Assembly: GCA_964542745.1 (NCBI GenBank)
Contig: CAZIVR010000002.1
Location: forward strand, 34,037-98,036
Direction of reading: 5' to 3'
DNA length: 64,000 nt
Source of the DNA: DATKAB01 sp964542745
GTDB taxonomy: Bacteria; Eisenbacteria; RBG-16-71-46
Both the position numbers and the translations under genes were made by a program. A model generated the notes under the pieces. That model did not search any database. It saw only the letters and a program-made list of their open reading frames with translations, and was not told the origin of the DNA. Shown one piece after another: positions 11,265-19,998 of the stretch. How positions within the stretch are numbered: position 1 is the stretch's first letter; every line of letters starts with the position of its first letter.

Positions 11265-11972
11265 ATGAAGCGCTGGAGCGCGGGTGCGGTGCTGGGAATC
11301 GCGGCGCTGGCCGCGGGCGTGGGGGGAGCGTTCGCGAAGGACAAGGCCGCGGCCTACGCGCCGCGCATCGACCCCGCGGACTTCCGGGCGACCGTGGACC
11401 ATCCCTACTTCCCGCTGGTGCCCGGCACCCGCTACCTGTACCGCGAGACCGAGGGCAGCCGGGTGAGCGAGAACGAGGTCACCGTGCTCGCCGAAACGCG
11501 GGTCGTGCTCGGCGTGACCTGCACCGTGGTGCACGACGTGGTGCGGACCGGCGGGCGGGTCAAGGAGGACACGCGCGACTGGTACGCGCAGGACCGGCAG
11601 GGCAACGTCTGGTACTTCGGCGAGGACACCCGGGAGTTCCATCCGCGCGGACGCGTGAGCACGCAGGGTTCGTGGGAGGCGGGTGTTTCGGGCGGCCAGC
11701 CGGGCATCCTCATGAAGGCGCTGCCGGCGCCCGGGGAGCCCTATCGGCAGGAGTACCGCCGCGGCGTCGCCGAGGACATGGGACAGGTCGTCGCGACGGG
11801 CGAGACGGTGGCCGTGCCGGCGGGGACCTACTCGGACTGCGTCAAGACCCGGGACTGGTCGCTGCTCGAGGCCGGTCACGAATTCAAGTGGTACGCCCGG
11901 GGGGTGGGACTCGTCCGCACCGAGTCCGCCTCGAAGGAGGTCGCGGTGCTCGTGTCGGTCACGCGTCCGTGA
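11265..11972 (+). CDS. Exported protein of unknown function
   Basis: A 235-residue protein with a clear signal peptide (MKRW, then a hydrophobic stretch ending AGGAFA-like before residue 25). No catalytic motif was recognised. The mature part is soluble-looking, with many Tyr and Trp residues and a pattern such as HPYFPLVPGTRYLY that resembles beta-rich periplasmic proteins. The ATG at 11265 follows GAGGGAGGA at 11251-11259. It is divergent from the two-component system and overlaps the next gene by four bases (GTGA), so it may be a target of that system and works with the downstream barrel-like protein. Confidence 0.8.
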   Translation: MKRWSAGAVLGIAALAAGVGGAFAKDKAAAYAPRIDPADFRATVDHPYFPLVPGTRYLYRETEGSRVSENEVTVLAETRVVLGVTCTVVHDVVRTGGRVKEDTRDWYAQDRQGNVWYFGEDTREFHPRGRVSTQGSWEAGVSGGQPGILMKALPAPGEPYRQEYRRGVAEDMGQVVATGETVAVPAGTYSDCVKTRDWSLLEAGHEFKWYARGVGLVRTESASKEVAVLVSVTRP

Positions 11973-12802
11973 CGGAGGGCCGCGGGTCGTGGCGGGCGGC
12001 GCCCCCGGCGCTCGCCTGCATGGTGTGCGCCGCGGGGCTGCTCGCGGCCGCGTTCCCGGCCTCGGCCCGCATCCTCAAGACCCGGAACGTCGGCGGGATG
12101 TCCGGACCGCTTTCGTTCACCGTGGGGAGCGGGGTCGAGTTCGAGACCGACGGCGAGGAATCGGAGTTCGGGTTTCCGTTCCTCGGCGAGTACGGATTCA
12201 CCGAGGCGGTCCACCTGGCCGTCGAACCGAGCTTCGTCGTGATCCGGAAGAAACGCGGCGGCACGTCGGGGGGCGCGGGGGACCTCGAGACGACGCTCAC
12301 CTGGGAGCTTCCCACCGAGCGGCGCCACCGGCCCGCCGTCGCGCTGGAGGGCGTGGTCAAGTGGCCGACCGCGCGGCGCGGCGAGCTCGGGACCGGCGAG
12401 CGGGACCTCGCGCTCGGGGTGATCGTCAGCAAGGAGCTCGTGTCGTTCGACGCCGAGGCCAACGCGGTCTACACGTTCATCGGCGATCCGCCCGGGGTCC
12501 GGCTCCAGAACGTGCTGGAACTCTCGCTCGCGGCGGAGATTCACCTCCGTCCCTCGCTCGACCTGCTCGCCGCGGTGGTCACGGCGTCGGGATCGGGGGG
12601 CCGGCGCGGCTCGCCGGGATCGCTCGGGAGCTACGGCAACGTCGGCGGTCCCGAGCAGGGCGAGCGCGAGACCGAAGCCACGCTCGGGCTCGCGCGCAAG
12701 TTCAACGAGTTCCTGAAGCTCGAGCTCGGCGCCGTCCTCAAGTCGGGACCGGCGGTGCAGACGGTGTTCGCGTGGGAGTGGGACTTCGGCGGGGGCCAGT
12801 AG
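11969..12802 (+). CDS. Exported beta-barrel-like outer-membrane protein
   Basis: A 277-residue protein starting at a GTG that overlaps the previous stop (GTGA). After an N-terminal signal (about residues 10-32) it shows alternating amphipathic strands with glycines and aromatics and ends in FAWEWDF, which fits a small outer-membrane barrel. The style resembles the MetA-pathway/transporter-like barrel family (Phenol_MetA_deg type); I hold this as a resemblance only. There is no enzyme motif. Co-translation with the secreted protein before it suggests they act together at the envelope. Confidence 0.7.
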   Translation: MTEGRGSWRAAPPALACMVCAAGLLAAAFPASARILKTRNVGGMSGPLSFTVGSGVEFETDGEESEFGFPFLGEYGFTEAVHLAVEPSFVVIRKKRGGTSGGAGDLETTLTWELPTERRHRPAVALEGVVKWPTARRGELGTGERDLALGVIVSKELVSFDAEANAVYTFIGDPPGVRLQNVLELSLAAEIHLRPSLDLLAAVVTASGSGGRRGSPGSLGSYGNVGGPEQGERETEATLGLARKFNEFLKLELGAVLKSGPAVQTVFAWEWDFGGGQ

Positions 12803-12820
12803 CGGCCGCCGCGGGCGCGG

Positions 12821-14131
12821 CTAGGTTCCCGCGACCGTGAGGTTCTCGAACCGCACCGCCTCGGGGCCCGAGTAGTTCCCGAGGAACACGGTCTCGCGGG
12901 ACCAGCGCGCGGTGCCGAGCGCGGCGAACACGTTGCCGCTCACGGTGCCGCCCTTGACCGGGCGGCGCTCGCCCTTCTCGTACAGGGTGCCGACGCGCAC
13001 CTCGCTGCCGAAGTTGCCGCGCGCCTGGTCCGGCGTGAGCCACGAGAAGCTGCGCACGTAGAGCACCGGTCCGTCGCCCGCGGTGAGCTCGGCGAGCGGC
13101 GTGCGTCCGGCCGGCAGCTCCCAGTTCGAGAACGCGCCGGTCGCCTCGATCTTGAGGTAGTCCGCCTGCTGCTTGCCGGCCCAGGGATGGGCGAACACGC
13201 CGTCCTTCACGATCTCGACGCGCCGGCCGGCCACGCCCGAGCCGTCGAAGGCGTAGCTGGCGAGCCCGAACGGCAGGGTGGCGTTGGACGCCACGTGGAG
13301 CGGCTCGCCGCCCTTCGACTCGATCGGGAGCGGCTTGCCGATCTCGAAGCGCGAGGACTTCTGGTGGAGCGCGTCCCCCGAGGAGTGCTGCTGGATCGGG
13401 GCGAGGAAGGCCGCCACTTCCTCCGCGTCGATCACCACCGGGTACCGGCCGGAAGGAGGCGGCGTGGCGCGCGTCAGGTCGCGCGCCTCCTCGGCGGCGC
13501 GCGCCACGATCCGGGGCACGTCGAGATCCGAGGCGCGGCGGCGTTCCTCCCACGAGTAGCGCTCGGAGGGACGCCCGCCGTCCGCGAGCAGCAGGGTGAG
13601 GAGCGACACGCGGGTGGCGCGCCACTCTCCCGAGAAGCCCGCCGAGTTTTCGAGCGAGAGGGTCTCCTCACCGGTGAACAGCTCCATCGAGGAGGGCCGC
13701 ACCCCGGCGTGGGCCACGGCCTCGGCGCGCCACGCGGCCGCGATCGCCCGGGCGGTGTCGCGCGCGCGGCCGGCGGCCAGCGCGGGATCGAAGGCCGCGA
13801 CCGCGGGCACGGGGCCCGCCGCGGGGAGCGTCCACGGCGCGTCGCCGCCGAGACCGGCCATGAAGACCGCGGCCTCGACCCGCTCGGCGACGCCGGCCCC
13901 GTCGCCGGGCGAGAGCGTCACCGTGGCGCGGCCCAGCCGATCGCCGTTGGCCACGAACACGGTGGCCTCGATCGTCTCGCCGGCCGTGCGCCGCTCGGTC
14001 TCGGTCTCGGTGCGCACGAGGTAGGTCTGGAAGCCCTCGCGGCGCACGCGCTGGATCTGCCAGGCTCGCACCCGCGTGTCGCGTTCGAGCGCCGCGCGCA
14101 GGGCGGCGGCGGGGGAGGCGGGCGCGCTCAC
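12821..14131 (-). CDS. tldE: TldE/PmbA-type metallopeptidase subunit
   Basis: A 436-residue partner of the TldD-like protein just upstream. In the known TldD-TldE heterodimer, TldD carries the zinc site and TldE is the inactive-looking half that shapes the substrate tunnel; consistent with this, no HExxxH motif is visible here. The GTG start at 14131 overlaps the tldD stop (GTGA). Conserved TldE-like features include ENSAGFSGEW in the N-terminal half and a C-terminal region rich in VSGNVFAALG-type strands. No signal peptide was seen, although the partner has a Tat signal. It could ride out with TldD as a hitch-hiker, or act in the cytoplasm. Confidence 0.85.
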   Translation of the reverse strand: MSAPASPAAALRAALERDTRVRAWQIQRVRREGFQTYLVRTETETERRTAGETIEATVFVANGDRLGRATVTLSPGDGAGVAERVEAAVFMAGLGGDAPWTLPAAGPVPAVAAFDPALAAGRARDTARAIAAAWRAEAVAHAGVRPSSMELFTGEETLSLENSAGFSGEWRATRVSLLTLLLADGGRPSERYSWEERRRASDLDVPRIVARAAEEARDLTRATPPPSGRYPVVIDAEEVAAFLAPIQQHSSGDALHQKSSRFEIGKPLPIESKGGEPLHVASNATLPFGLASYAFDGSGVAGRRVEIVKDGVFAHPWAGKQQADYLKIEATGAFSNWELPAGRTPLAELTAGDGPVLYVRSFSWLTPDQARGNFGSEVRVGTLYEKGERRPVKGGTVSGNVFAALGTARWSRETVFLGNYSGPEAVRFENLTVAGT

Positions 14132-15639
14132 GAGCACCTCGCGCGAGTGCGGAGGTGGGGCCCGCCGCTCGTCACCGGCACGAACTCCTTGTGGCCCTTG
14201 CCGCAGGTGCCGGGCTCCAGCTCGAAGTCGTTCGCGATCTTCGTGATGTTGGAGAGGATCTCCGGCACGTAGCCGGTCACGGTGACCGGGGAGAAGATCC
14301 GCCCGGTGGGCTTGCCCTTCCGGTACTCGCGGGCGACGTTGGCCGTGAACTGGATGCCCCAGCCCTGCGGGTCCTCGATGCCGTTGCGGAATCCCTCGAG
14401 CACCATGCCGTCCTCGAGGTCCGCGAGCAGCTCGGCGGGCTCGCTCGTGCCGCGCGCGAAGAACGTGTTGGACATGCGCGCGTACACCTTGCGGTCCCAC
14501 GCCTGCGCCCGGCCGTTCGGGGTGCGCGGCGTGCCGAGCACGGTGGCCGACATGAGATCGGTGAGGGGCCGCACGAACACTCCGTCCTCGATGATGGTGG
14601 TGGGCGCGGCCAGCACCCCCTCGTCGTCGAAGGGGTACGAGCCGCGCGCGCCCGCGATCGAGGGATCGTCGAGCAGCGTGACGATCTTCGAGGCCACCGG
14701 CTTGCCGAGGAACTCGCGGGCCTTGGCCCGGTCCTTCACGAACTGGTCCATCTCGACGCCGTGCCCGAAGCTCTCGTGCGCGAGCAGACCCGACACCGGG
14801 GGCGAGAGCACCACGTCGTACTCCCCGGCGGGCATGGGCTCGGCCCCGAACGACTCCGCGAACTCCCGGCGCATGCGCTCGACCTGCGCGTCGGTGAGCG
14901 CGGCGAGTTCGAGCCCGCCCTGGCCGGTGCGCCGCGCGAAGCCGAACCCCGGCTTGCCCTGGTCGAAGCCGAACAGCAGGACGTTGTGCGACACCATGGT
15001 GCGCTGGCTCGCGAGCCGGCGCGTCGGATCCACGAACAGGCGCCGCACGTCCACGACCTCGGTGCTGACCCGCACGCTCCGCACCCGCGGGTCGTCGAGG
15101 TTCACGCGGTCGAATTCCGCGTCCACCGCCGCCACGCGCTCGGCGAGCGGGACCGCCGCGGGGTCGCGCTGCCCGCGCTCGCTCCAGCTCCGGACCAGCG
15201 GCGGCAGCGGCGCGATGCGGTGGAGCGCCTTGCCGGCGGGCACGTCGCGGAGCAGGCCGCGCGCGGCCTCGCGGAGCGCGTCGCGGGAGGTGCCGCCCAC
15301 ACCCGCCTCGTGGAACACGGCGCCGTCGAACACGCGCAGGGTCACGCCGCGCGAGGGGAAGCCCGCCTCGCTGACGCGCTTCCCGTTCCGGTCGCGGCTG
15401 ATGCTCACGCCGGCGCTGGACATGAAGAGCGCCGAGGCGTAGGGGAATTTCCGGCGGAGGTCGGCCACGATGGCGGCCAGATCGTCGCCGAGCGTTCCGG
15501 GGAAGCCGTCGCCGGCGGGCGGCGCGGCACGGCCTTCGCGAGCGAAGAGGATCTGCTCGGCGAGGGACCCCGCGACCAGCACGCCGGCGAGCGACGCGCC
15601 GCCGCGCAGCAGGAATTGGCGACGATCGAGCGGAACCAT
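14128..15639 (-). CDS. tldD: TldD-like zinc metallopeptidase with Tat signal
   Basis: A 503-residue TldD homologue. The zinc motif HExxxH is seen as HESFGH at 288-293, and the further ligand Cys479 lies in EPGTCGKGHKEF. The N-terminus reads MVPLDRRQFLLRGG followed by a hydrophobic stretch and a likely cleavage region near residue 40, a twin-arginine (Tat) signal. Standard TldD is cytoplasmic and trims peptides such as microcin precursors, so an exported version is noteworthy. The next gene, tldE, overlaps by four bases, so the two subunits are made in equal amounts. Confidence 0.9.
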   Translation of the reverse strand: MVPLDRRQFLLRGGASLAGVLVAGSLAEQILFAREGRAAPPAGDGFPGTLGDDLAAIVADLRRKFPYASALFMSSAGVSISRDRNGKRVSEAGFPSRGVTLRVFDGAVFHEAGVGGTSRDALREAARGLLRDVPAGKALHRIAPLPPLVRSWSERGQRDPAAVPLAERVAAVDAEFDRVNLDDPRVRSVRVSTEVVDVRRLFVDPTRRLASQRTMVSHNVLLFGFDQGKPGFGFARRTGQGGLELAALTDAQVERMRREFAESFGAEPMPAGEYDVVLSPPVSGLLAHESFGHGVEMDQFVKDRAKAREFLGKPVASKIVTLLDDPSIAGARGSYPFDDEGVLAAPTTIIEDGVFVRPLTDLMSATVLGTPRTPNGRAQAWDRKVYARMSNTFFARGTSEPAELLADLEDGMVLEGFRNGIEDPQGWGIQFTANVAREYRKGKPTGRIFSPVTVTGYVPEILSNITKIANDFELEPGTCGKGHKEFVPVTSGGPHLRTRARCS

Positions 15640-15919
15640 GGGGGCGCACGGTACGCGGCCGGACCCCCGGGTCTCAACCCCTCCGGACCTGCGTGCCGTG
15701 GCGCGGGACGAGCGCGGGGGAGGGCGCCGCGGGAATCGGGCCCGATCCCCCGGGGGGCCTGGGCCGTGCGGATACCGCTTTCCGCGCCGGGCGATCCCGC
15801 GTAGACTCTTCGCCGTTCTTCCCGCCCGCATCCACGGTGCCGGCCCCAGCGGGCCGGCGCTCGAATTCAATGACCGGCCCTCCGCCGCGGGGCTGCTTCC
15901 GGAAAGGCACGTCCCCGTC

Positions 15920-18106
15920 GTGCGCCAGCCTCTCGCGCTGCTCCTCGCGTCGTTCCTCGGCCTCTCCGGCTTCGCCGGCGCCGCCCGCGCCGACCTCATC
16001 CTCTCCGAGCTCTGCGACCCGCAGAACAACTACCAGACCGACCGGTTCATCGAGATCTTCAACTCGGGGCCGGGCTCCGTGAACCTCACCGGCTGGTCGG
16101 TGATCGCGGTCGCCAACAACGTCGAGGTGACGACGTGGAACCTGTCCGGGACGATCGCCGCCGGGCAGGCGCTGGTGTGCGGGAACAACTCCACCGTGAC
16201 CGGGTTCACCGTGAACTTCCAGAACGCCCAGTGGGGCAGCTCGGGCTACTTCAACTGGAACGGGAAGATCGGCGACGGGGCGCGCCTCAAGAACGGCGCG
16301 ACGCTGGTGGACCAGGTGGTGGCGCCCGGCGACCTGTTCGAGAACAAGACCCTGGTGCGCAATTCCAACATCAGCGTGCCGACCACGGTCTACAACGCGT
16401 CCGAGTGGACCGCGACCGCGAAGATCCTCGCCACCGACGCCACGCCCGGCTCGCACAACGGTTCGCTTCCGCCGGCGGCGGGCCCGGTGATCGCGAACAT
16501 CTCGACCTTCCCGGCGAGCCCCGCGGCGGGCAACCCGGTCACCGTGAGCGCGACGGTCGTGGACACCGCCGGCCCGGTCTCCTCGGTGACCCTCGACTGG
16601 GGCTTCTCGTCGGGCTCGCTGGGCAACGCGATCAACATGTCGCTGATTTCGGACAGCACCTACACGGCCGACTCCGCGATCCCCGGCCAGTCCGCCGGGG
16701 TCTCGGTCTACTACCGGATCTCAGCGACCGGTCCCGCCCAGACCAGCCAGTCCAACGTGCGCAGCTACACGATCCCGGGGACGAGCGGGGCCCCGACGAT
16801 CCTGGCGGTGGGGCAATTGAGCGACTCGACGCTGCTCGTCAGCTTCAGCGAACCGGTGCAGGAGGCGAGCGCGGAGGTGGCGTCGAACTACACGGTGGGC
16901 GCGCTGGTCGCGGTGAACGCGGTGTGGGACCCGGCGCGCACCGCCGAGGTGACGATCACGGTGCGGAACATCCCGCCCGGCTCGCGCACCCTGACCGTCA
17001 CGGGCGTGCAGGACCTCGACGGCAACCCGACCTCGGGCGCGACCAAGGGCTTCACCTACGTGGACGTGACCATTCCGGCCGGCTACTACGCGAGCACCAC
17101 CGGCCTCCGGGGTTCGGCGCTGCGCGTCGCGCTCCACAACCTGATGAAGAACCACACGGTGCAGAGCTACTCGTACGCGCTGACCGCCTTCGCCACCACC
17201 GACCTCCAGCCCAACGGCAAGATCTGGGACATGTATTCCGACGTGCCCGGCGGCACGCCGCCCTACACGTACAACTGGGGCGACACCGGGCAGGGAGCGA
17301 CCGAGGGGCTCGGCTACAACCGCGAGCACACCTGGCCGCAGTCGTGGTTCAACAGCAGTTCACCGATGGTCTCGGACCTCTGGAACCTGTTCCCGAGCGA
17401 CGCCAAGGTGAACGGGTACCGCGGCAACTACCCTTACGGCGACGTGGGCACGGCGACCATCACGTCGCTGAACGGCAGCAAGGTCGGCCCGAACATCAGC
17501 CCCGGCTACACCGGCACCGTGTTCGAGCCGATCGACGCGTACAAGGGCGACCTCGCGCGCTTCCACCTCTACATGTCCACCCGCTACTTCGGGCAGGACG
17601 CCGGCTGGCCCGGCAGCGCGTCCACGAACGGAGCCGAGTTCGAGCCGTGGGCGCTCACGCTCTACCGGCAGTGGCACGCCGCCGACCCGGTGAGCTGGAA
17701 GGAGCGCCTGCGCAACGGCGCGATCTACACGATGCAGAACAACCGGAACCCGTTCGTGGACCACCCGGAGTTCCTCGAGATGATCTGGGACTCGACCGCG
17801 GTAACCGGGGTCGGGAGCCCGCTCGCGGGCGCGCTCCAGCTCCGCAATTCGCCGAACCCGTTCGCGGGACGCACCGCGATCGGCTTCGACCTGCCCCGGG
17901 CCGAGCGCGTCGCGGTGGACATCTTCGACGTCACCGGGCGCCGGGTGCGCGCGCTGGCCGCGGGCCTCCGGCTCGAGCCCGGCACCCACGTGCTCGAGTG
18001 GGACGGTCGCGACGCCGACGGACGCTCGCTCGACCCGGGCCTCTACTTCTGCCGTCTCCACGCGGGGAACGCGAGCGAGACGAAACGGATGGTGCTCGCG
18101 CGCTAG
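15920..18106 (+). CDS. Secreted endonuclease I with lamin-tail and FlgD-like sorting domains
   Basis: A 728-residue exported protein. The GTG at 15920 gives a signal peptide (VRQPLALLLAS onward). Domains in order: a lamin-tail-like domain (about 28-190, LILSELCDPQ, RFIEIFN), one or two Ig-like beta domains (about 195-390), an endonuclease I domain (about 395-630, with YNREHTWPQSWF and NLFPSDAKVNGYRGNYPYG), and a C-terminal FlgD-Ig/type-9-like tail (about 640-728, SPNPFAGRTAIGFDLP, DVTGRRVRAL, DPGLYFCRL). Endonuclease I enzymes are metal-dependent non-specific nucleases. The tail is typical of surface or secreted proteins in the FCB group. It probably degrades extracellular DNA; the substrate is inferred. 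Confidence 0.88.
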   Translation: MRQPLALLLASFLGLSGFAGAARADLILSELCDPQNNYQTDRFIEIFNSGPGSVNLTGWSVIAVANNVEVTTWNLSGTIAAGQALVCGNNSTVTGFTVNFQNAQWGSSGYFNWNGKIGDGARLKNGATLVDQVVAPGDLFENKTLVRNSNISVPTTVYNASEWTATAKILATDATPGSHNGSLPPAAGPVIANISTFPASPAAGNPVTVSATVVDTAGPVSSVTLDWGFSSGSLGNAINMSLISDSTYTADSAIPGQSAGVSVYYRISATGPAQTSQSNVRSYTIPGTSGAPTILAVGQLSDSTLLVSFSEPVQEASAEVASNYTVGALVAVNAVWDPARTAEVTITVRNIPPGSRTLTVTGVQDLDGNPTSGATKGFTYVDVTIPAGYYASTTGLRGSALRVALHNLMKNHTVQSYSYALTAFATTDLQPNGKIWDMYSDVPGGTPPYTYNWGDTGQGATEGLGYNREHTWPQSWFNSSSPMVSDLWNLFPSDAKVNGYRGNYPYGDVGTATITSLNGSKVGPNISPGYTGTVFEPIDAYKGDLARFHLYMSTRYFGQDAGWPGSASTNGAEFEPWALTLYRQWHAADPVSWKERLRNGAIYTMQNNRNPFVDHPEFLEMIWDSTAVTGVGSPLAGALQLRNSPNPFAGRTAIGFDLPRAERVAVDIFDVTGRRVRALAAGLRLEPGTHVLEWDGRDADGRSLDPGLYFCRLHAGNASETKRMVLAR

Positions 18107-18166
18107 GACGGCCGCGGCTTGTGGCGCAGGGAGCTTTCCACGATTCGTCCCCGGGAGTGCCTTCGC

Positions 18167-18883
18167 ATGAAACTCCAGGTCGCCTGCCGCCTCGCCCTCC
18201 TCGGCCTCGCGCTCGGCGGGCTCACCCTCCACGCCCCGCCCGCCCGCGCGGGAGCGATGTCCTCGCTCGCCACGTGCACCGGCGCGCAGGAGGTCACCTT
18301 CTCGTGGGACTGGTACGAGTTCGAGTCCTACGTCACCAACCGGCCCGAATGGGTGGGCTACGACGTGATGCGGCGCTCCGTCACCCAATGCACTCCCTAC
18401 CAGCGGCTCAACGCGCAGCCGATTGCCCGCACCGTGGGCCTTTCGCACTCGCGCCAGTTCGTGGACGCGACGGTGCAGGTGGGCCAGACCTACGAGTACC
18501 GGGCGATCCCCGTGGACGCCAACCGCGTCGCCGTGGTCATGAGCTTCCCGGATTGCGAGCCGCCGTGCGTCAAACCGGCGTGGGCGAGCTGCCCCGCGGC
18601 CTCGGCCCCGCTCACGATCGGCAGGCTCGAGGACTGGGGCTGGGCGCTCCACGTGTCGCCGTGCCCCGGGTCCTGCTACTTCGGTTTCTATTTCGACGGC
18701 CCGGTGGCCAGCGACCTCCGGGCGCAGGGCCGGGTCGGGACCGACGTCAGCCTTTACGGCACGGGCTGGTGCTGCGGACTGGAAGGCGCCGCGATGGACG
18801 CGGTCGCGTGGCAGCCCGCCAACTGCTCGATCACCCCCGCCCGCCGCTCCTCCTGGGGTGAGTTGAAGGTCCTCTACCGTTGA
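18167..18883 (+). CDS. Small secreted Cys-rich protein ending in WGxxKxLYR
   Basis: A 238-residue protein with a signal peptide (MKLQVACRLALL, cleavage near ARAG at about 28). The mature part has about ten cysteines, suggesting disulfides. It starts with an FN3-like pattern (EVTFSWDWYEFESYV and YEYRAIPVDANR). It ends SSWGELKVLYR, nearly the same ending as another secreted protein at 35299-36090. No enzyme motif was recognised. The ATG at 18167 lies behind only a weak ribosome site. The stop overlaps the start of the following oxidoreductase (TTGA). Confidence 0.75.
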   Translation: MKLQVACRLALLGLALGGLTLHAPPARAGAMSSLATCTGAQEVTFSWDWYEFESYVTNRPEWVGYDVMRRSVTQCTPYQRLNAQPIARTVGLSHSRQFVDATVQVGQTYEYRAIPVDANRVAVVMSFPDCEPPCVKPAWASCPAASAPLTIGRLEDWGWALHVSPCPGSCYFGFYFDGPVASDLRAQGRVGTDVSLYGTGWCCGLEGAAMDAVAWQPANCSITPARRSSWGELKVLYR

Positions 18884-19974
18884 ACCCCGAGGCGGCCGGC
18901 GCGGGGGGGAGCGGGCGGTTGGAGCTGGGGCTCTACTCCTTCGCCGAAGTCGCCCTTGCGGGCCCGGGACGCGCCGCGGGAGATCCCGGGCAGCGACTGC
19001 GCGATCTCGTCGAGGAGATCGAGCTGGCCGACCGGGTCGGACTCGACGTGTTCGGCGTGGGCGAGCACCATCGCGCCGACTACGCGGTCTCGGCGCCCGG
19101 CGTGGTGCTCGCGGCCGCGGCGGCGCGCACGAAGCGCATCCGGCTCACCAGCGCGGTCAACGTGATCAGCTCCGACGACCCCGTGCGCGTCTTCCAGGAA
19201 TTCGCCACCCTCGACCAGCTTTCGGGCGGGCGCGCCGAGATCATGGCGGGGCGCGGATCGTTCATCGAGTCCTTCCCGCTGTTCGGCTACGACCTCGACG
19301 ACTACGAGGAGCTGTTCGCCGAGAAGCTCGGCCTGCTGCTCGAGCTGCGCAAGGGCGGCCGGATCACCTGGTCGGGGAAGCATCGCGCGGCGATCCCGGG
19401 GCTGGCCGTCCACCCGCGCCCGGCGCAGGACCCGATCCCGGTGTGGATCGCGGTGGGAGGGACGCCGCAGTCGGCGGTGCGCGCCGCCACGCTCGGGCTG
19501 CCGATGGCGCTCGCCATCATCGGCGGCGAGCCCGCGCGCTTCGTGCCGCTGGTCGAGCGCTACCGCGACGCCGCCCGCGCGGCGGGGCGCGACCCCGCGG
19601 CGCTCGCGGTCGGCATCAACTCGCACGGCTGGATCGCCGCGGACGACGACGCCGCGGTGCGCGAGGCGTGGCCCCCCTACGCGGAGGTGATGACCCGCAT
19701 CGGTCGCGAGCGCGGCTGGCCCCCGGCGAGCCGCGAACGCTTCGAGGCCGAGCGCGGCCCCGGCGGGGCGCTGCTGGTCGGGAGTCCCGAGCGGGTGGCC
19801 GGGAAGATCCTCCACGAGCACGCGCTGTTCGGCATGCAGCGGTTCCTGCTCCAGCTCACCGTCGGCCCCATGCCGCACGAGCGAGTGCTCGAAGCGATCG
19901 AGCTCTACGGCACGAAGGTGGCGCCGCTCGTCCGGCGGGAGCTGGCGGCGCGGGCCGGGGCCGCGGCGGGCTGA
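18880..19974 (+). CDS. LLM-class flavin-dependent oxidoreductase
   Basis: A 364-residue luciferase-like monooxygenase fold (TIM barrel using FMN or F420). Signature segments are GLDVFGVGEHH, RLTSAVNVISSDDPVRV and DQLSGGRAEIMAGRGS near the N-terminus, and PIPVWIAVGGTPQSAVRAA in the middle. The TTG at 18880 overlaps the previous stop (TTGA); a second TTG at 18919 sits after a better GGGGGGAG site and is an alternative. Substrate cannot be read. The cofactor binding pattern is intact. Confidence 0.88.
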   Translation: MNPEAAGAGGSGRLELGLYSFAEVALAGPGRAAGDPGQRLRDLVEEIELADRVGLDVFGVGEHHRADYAVSAPGVVLAAAAARTKRIRLTSAVNVISSDDPVRVFQEFATLDQLSGGRAEIMAGRGSFIESFPLFGYDLDDYEELFAEKLGLLLELRKGGRITWSGKHRAAIPGLAVHPRPAQDPIPVWIAVGGTPQSAVRAATLGLPMALAIIGGEPARFVPLVERYRDAARAAGRDPAALAVGINSHGWIAADDDAAVREAWPPYAEVMTRIGRERGWPPASRERFEAERGPGGALLVGSPERVAGKILHEHALFGMQRFLLQLTVGPMPHERVLEAIELYGTKVAPLVRRELAARAGAAAG

Positions 19975-19978
19975 GCCC

Positions 19979-19994
19979 CGCCGCCCGGGCGGCG
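19979..19994. terminator. GC palindrome between convergent genes
   Basis: CGCCGCCC followed directly by its inverse fills most of the 24 bases between the convergent oxidoreductase and ABC-F genes. It could form a short hairpin acting in both directions. There is no T run, so the call is weak. Confidence 0.3.
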
Positions 19995-19998
19995 CGCC

